From Stramonita haemastoma (lineage: Eukaryota > Mollusca > Gastropoda > Neogastropoda > Muricidae), in NCBI GenBank assembly GCA_030674155.1, contig CM060334.1, positions 32,576,017 to 32,640,016 of the forward strand: 64,000 nt of DNA, given 5' to 3'. The position numbers were made by a program, and so were the translations under genes. The notes below the pieces were generated by a model. The model saw nothing but the letters and a program-made list of their open reading frames with translations, searched no databases and had not been told where the DNA came from. Positions 61,101 to 64,000 of the stretch are shown here, piece after piece (within the stretch, counting starts at the first letter, position 1; each line of letters opens with the position of its first letter).

Positions 61101-62047
61101 CATAGACTTCCCCCTGGATAGGACGCCAGTCTATCGCAGGGTTAACCCCCAACACAAGGTTGGTACCCCTTGTACACCTAGGTGGGGTGAGAAAATAGCC
61201 ATAAAGTGCCTTTTCCAAGGGCACAACGCCACAGCCGAAAGCTGGGATTGAACCTGCAACCTTTAGATTACGAGTCCAACGCCCTAACCACTAGACTACA
61301 GCGGCGGCTTGCTTAATATAGTGCTAAATGTCAATTGATATTAGCTGCAGAAGACAAACTGCTCCAACACACTCACATACATAGGCGGGGGACAGGCTAG
61401 CCTGATGGTTAAAGCACTGAGCATTGTGCTCCTGATCTGCCAACCCAGGTTTGAACCCCGTTCAAGGAGATTTTTCCCCTGGAGTTAACATCGGTGCCAA
61501 CTCCACTCCCCCCCCCCCCCAATAAACCTTCAGAAGAGACTATAAACTGAGACACCATATGAAAACGCATACAGAAAATCTTGCGCATCAGTTAAAACCT
61601 GTTCCACTTTATGGAAGAGTAGGTCATTGTCTGCCTGTGGGAACAGATGACAAAAAATAGAAAACTATTTATACTTGGGGATTGAATGTAAAAAAAGCAC
61701 ACATGTGCTTATTCCATTACCCTTGAAATAAAATAATAATTTTTTTTTATATAAAATAATAACAACACACACATACTACACACAGCCAAACATAACAGAA
61801 TACAGATTTTTTAACAAGCTCTGTTCTGAACAATTATAGATAATCAGCAAACAGCACACGCAGGTTTTTCAAATAAAACAAAAAATGCAGCATGACAATT
61901 TCCCTTCTCTTCACTAATCTGTAACGGAGAAAGACAGCAAGCACTCACTCACTTTTTGGGAGAGAATCTTTTGCCCCGCAGCACAGTTACCCTGTCCTTG
62001 ACCACTCCCCTGCACAGCATGGGAACTGTGCGAAGCCGTCGAGACTC
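57933..62047 (-). CDS. DTWD2: tRNA-uridine aminocarboxypropyltransferase, DTW domain (DTWD2-like), last four exons; 5' end outside window
   Basis: Minus-strand exons 62047-61953, 60649-60445, 59249-59121 and 58124-57933 join in frame to 206 residues plus TGA. Family knowledge: DTW-domain enzymes transfer the 3-amino-3-carboxypropyl group of S-adenosylmethionine to a tRNA uridine (acp3U); DTWD2 acts on D-loop positions of cytosolic and mitochondrial tRNAs. Visible: [14 protein letters not shown] (residues 3-16); [12 protein letters not shown] (46-57); the signature DGTW with following Q.K ([11 protein letters not shown], 76-86); [20 protein letters not shown] (109-128) with ALSILE after it, which is the family-typical QPT..CLSTLE block; and a basic C-terminus. 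The order and spacing match human DTWD2 better than DTWD1. The N-terminal Cys cluster is not in view. The gene is convergent with Groucho. Confidence 0.93.
58125..59120. other. DTWD2 intron c-d; (GT)n at 58289-58310
   Basis: AT-rich; a C run at 58753-58767. No repeat family identified. Confidence 0.6.
59121..59249 (-). CDS. DTWD2: DTWD2 exon c
   Basis: Acceptor ggttgtgacag, donor GTGGAG|gtatga. Exactly 43 codons, phase 0 at both ends: [20 protein letters not shown] to [11 protein letters not shown]. Confidence 0.95.
59250..59484. other. DTWD2 intron b-c, unique part
   Basis: Nothing recognised before the SINE at 59486. Confidence 0.5.
59486..59785 (+). mobile_element. SINE family A with tRNA-like head
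   Basis: Head: gtgggatagcctagtggtta (A box) and atgggttcaagcc (B box); then agactataaacaaaggcccc, gcgtacatgttaaaacc, cagtaggaacagataaaatt. It runs into the 31-bp tandem repeat at 59786. Confidence 0.85.
59786..59890 (+). repeat. About 31-bp tandem repeat, four units, inside a SINE
   Basis: The unit ccacatgcacatggatgttt followed by ttccataaaaa repeats with small changes (the first unit has gcgcatgg, the last gaagttt). It replaces the position where other copies have a single acatggggactgg block. Confidence 0.9.
59888..59985 (+). repeat. Front block of the composite SINE, following the tandem repeat
   Basis: agacaccatccctgaaatca, ctcactattggtgaacctca and gagttcttg are the complement of the ggtgtctaaac and ggtgagattt blocks seen in other copies, so 59486-59985 is one composite element. 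Confidence 0.65.
59986..60444. other. DTWD2 intron b-c, nothing recognised
   Basis: AT-rich, no exon or repeat identified. Confidence 0.5.
60445..60649 (-). CDS. DTWD2: DTWD2 exon b with the DTW signature
   Basis: Acceptor cattgttgcag, donor CAAAAG|gtgaga. One base completes Lys, then 68 codons, [20 protein letters not shown] to [19 protein letters not shown]. Contains DGTW. Confidence 0.95.
61020..61308 (-). mobile_element. SINE family T, second copy, with imperfect 10-bp target duplication
   Basis: About 95% similar by eye to 54498-54794 through the whole length, with head gccgccgctgtagtctagtg, anticodon-loop-like ctcgtaa and tail toward 61020. Flanks ttaatacagt (61010-61019) and ttaatatagt (61313-61322) differ at one base, so it is probably older than the first copy. 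Located in the DTWD2 intron, sense to the gene. Confidence 0.88.
61386..61745 (+). mobile_element. SINE family A, full-length reference copy
   Basis: Head ggacaggctagcctgatggt with B box caggtttgaacccc; then gagacaccatatgaaaacgc, cttgcgcatcagttaaaacc, gaagagtaggtcattgtctg, ctgtgggaacagatgac, tacttggggattgaatgt, agcacacatgtgcttattcc and an (AATAA)n tail. Flanking caacacactcacatacata and caacacacacatacta may be a degraded target duplication. Antisense to DTWD2. Confidence 0.88.
61953..62047 (-). CDS. DTWD2: DTWD2 exon a (first visible)
   Basis: Acceptor gtgatgggcag, donor CCCAAAAA|gtgagt. 31 codons plus two bases: [20 protein letters not shown] to RFSPK. Phase 0 at its start. Confidence 0.9.
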
Positions 62048-62438
62048 CTGCCCATCACAACATAACGTGTTGCTTTCTTCAATCAAAACAGGACTACAGT
62101 TATCAGTATAAATTTACGATGTCACCAATTGACAGATGATTTACACTTAAGACTGTTAATGTTACAGTTCTTTGATTTAATAATTTACAATAAACACCCC
62201 CCACCCCCACATGATGCACAGGTAATTATCACATACTGTCCATGAACTCAAGTTACAATCTAAAGATTTTTTGTTTGTTTTGTTCCTTAGCTAGACTTTT
62301 GAAGTTCACTAATGGTGAGATTTTTGTGAATGTGAATGCTTTTGCCCACTATGAAGGGAGCAGCATTCCCACTTTGATAACAAAAGTTAAAAATGATTCA
62401 TGGCTTTCTGTTTACTTTTTCTTTCCTCATATTTCTCC

Positions 62439-62469
<31 letters not shown>

Positions 62470-63555
62470 ACAACAACAAGAAAACAAAAAGAAGAAAAGC
62501 TGTTCAAATACAAAGTAGAATTCTTATAAAAAGTTATAACCAAGTTTCTAGGAAAATGCTCAGGAGATAGAAGTTGCAAATCTTGTGTAAGTTTCATGAC
62601 ATTGCAACAGCACATTTTCAAAAAAATTTAAATCTTTCCTTGTACTCAACTCGATATGTGGCAGTGTCTACTTAATAAAAGGCAACAGCCTCCCCCCAAA
62701 AAAAAACAACAACAAACAAACCACAAACAAAAACAACCCACCAAACACACGAATCATACTTTTTATAAAACTTCTAAGATTTCCTAATTTTCAAAAATCT
62801 ATAAGTTATAACTAGTCTCTAATACCTTCAGTAATGTGTTTATTACTGTATCTGCCACATTTTCATTGGACTAATCAATTTGAAGTGCCACTCCATATCA
62901 CAAATAATTATATATCAAGAGAAAGACAAGACAGACATACACTGATACAGTGTGTGTGTATGTGTGTGTGTATTTTATTTCATGTATAAATTTTATTATT
63001 TTACTTCAATGATAATGGAATAAGCACTCATGTGCTTTTTACATCCTGTATACATATAAGAAATATTGTATGTGTCTGTGAGCAAGGGGGCAGGGGTGGT
63101 GGTAAATAACACCTCACCCTTTTGAATAATCACAAAAAAATTGTTTATTAATAATAATGATGATGAATGTACATGTATAAACTTATGATGAATGTACATG
63201 TATAAACTTATCAAACACGATCTAAGAATTACTATTTTTTCTTTCTTTGTTTTATAAAGTTACAAAGGGGTGGATAGTGAGGGATAAGGGTGGAAAAAAG
63301 TGGGGGGGGGGGGGGGTTCCTTTTATTCATTTGGAAGGGAGGGGAGGGGAGGATTTTTATTTATTTGGAGGGGGAGGGGAGGGGACCATGGTGGTGATTG
63401 ATCTTTTCTCTTCTGTAATAGCTTTTCCTTCAAAACTAATACTTTATTCAATACGCTTTAATGGGCATCTGAAATTTGTTGTACATTAGCAATAAAAGTA
63501 TAAAAACACAACAACAGGCAGTTTTCACTATATAAAAAGCAAACCAGCTAGTAGT
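62048..63555. other. DTWD2 intron continuing to the right edge, with repeat fragments
   Basis: 62265-62400 holds a SINE front block (gttcactaatggtgag); 62438-62470 is a C run followed by an A run; 62990-63050 keeps a SINE tail (aagcactcatgtgctt); 63163-63212 is a 25-bp tandem pair (gatgaatgtacatgtataaa). No further exon of DTWD2 was found. Confidence 0.55.
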
Positions 63556-64000
63556 AGTAGTAGGCACCCATCAGTCTCGGAAGACTGAGTTGCGAGTGCA
63601 AAGCCTGGGCATGTATGCATGGAGGGCAAGCTGTTACCCATGAAACAGACCCCCCTCTCCATGCCACAGGAATGATCCATTGGAAAGGCAATGACCGATA
63701 CGAATGGTTCCAGTACCGTCGCAGGAGCCACCAGAACGTTGCCGTATACCTACAGCCGGGACTCCAACTCACCGATTTTCCCTCAGGGATGGTGTCTAAA
63801 CACGACACCTGTGTGCATGCTGCTTTGTTATAATTTTGTTATCCGTTCCTACCGGCACACAATGGCCTGCTCTTCCGAAAGGCGGAACAGGATTTTAACA
63901 TGTGCTCAAGATGTTCTGCGTGCATTCGCACACGAGGCCTCAGTTTCCGAGTCTCATCCGAATGACTTTGACATTCAGTTCGATTTTTTCGTCAAACTGG
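63556..64000 (-). mobile_element. Composite SINE running off the right edge
   Basis: 63560-63780 begins (TAG)n then cacccatcagtctcggaaga, a block not seen elsewhere here. From 63785 it continues ggtgtctaaacacgacacc, cggcacacaatggcctgctc, aggcggaacaggattttaac, tctgcgtgcattcgcacacg, gtctcatccgaatgacttt and gacattcagttcgattttt. The tRNA-like head, if any, is beyond base 64000. Confidence 0.7.

Overview
This window is eukaryotic nuclear DNA from an animal, most probably a mollusc and perhaps a marine gastropod. The reasons are spliced genes with GT-AG introns, a Groucho/TLE gene with the invertebrate-type sequence, abundant tRNA-derived SINEs, and very dense (GT)n, (GA)n, (TA)n and poly-C/poly-G tracts. 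The phylum is inference; the animal origin is secure. No bacterial, plasmid, phage or CRISPR content was seen.

Layout. (1) 1-12798, plus strand: the 3' part of a Groucho/TLE transcriptional co-repressor gene. Nine exons encode the end of the SP linker and the whole WD40 propeller, ending in TGA at 12796-12798; the 5' exons lie before base 1. The second visible exon lacks one base in a C run, which breaks the frame. Several 3' splice sites are preceded by local tandem repeats, including an 18-unit minisatellite. (2) About 12.8-57.9 kb: 45 kb without a recognisable intact host gene. It holds LINE remnants (19.1-20.1 and 23.0-23.6 kb), a 427-bp MITE-like element (17.8 kb), many SINE copies, a heavily decayed complex tandem array (about 28.9-42.5 kb) whose core recurs every 0.6-1.7 kb, a 45-bp minisatellite (45.8-46.5 kb), long homopolymer and dinucleotide tracts including a 64-base C run, and a clear 1057-bp piggyBac-type element (55.2-56.3 kb) with perfect 16-bp inverted termini and TTAA duplications. 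(3) 57933-62047, minus strand: the last four visible exons of a DTW-domain tRNA-uridine aminocarboxypropyltransferase, best matched to DTWD2. Its 5' exons lie beyond base 64000.

The two genes converge and are unrelated in function: one acts in transcriptional repression, the other in tRNA modification. Nothing suggests they form a unit. The most unusual material is the repeat architecture: tandem duplications at splice acceptors, composite SINEs with a tRNA head at either end of a shared module, and a decayed array that shares a palindromic core with the nearby 45-bp minisatellite. Exon limits were set by hand from splice sites, reading frame and family similarity; repeat borders are approximate unless target-site duplications are given.
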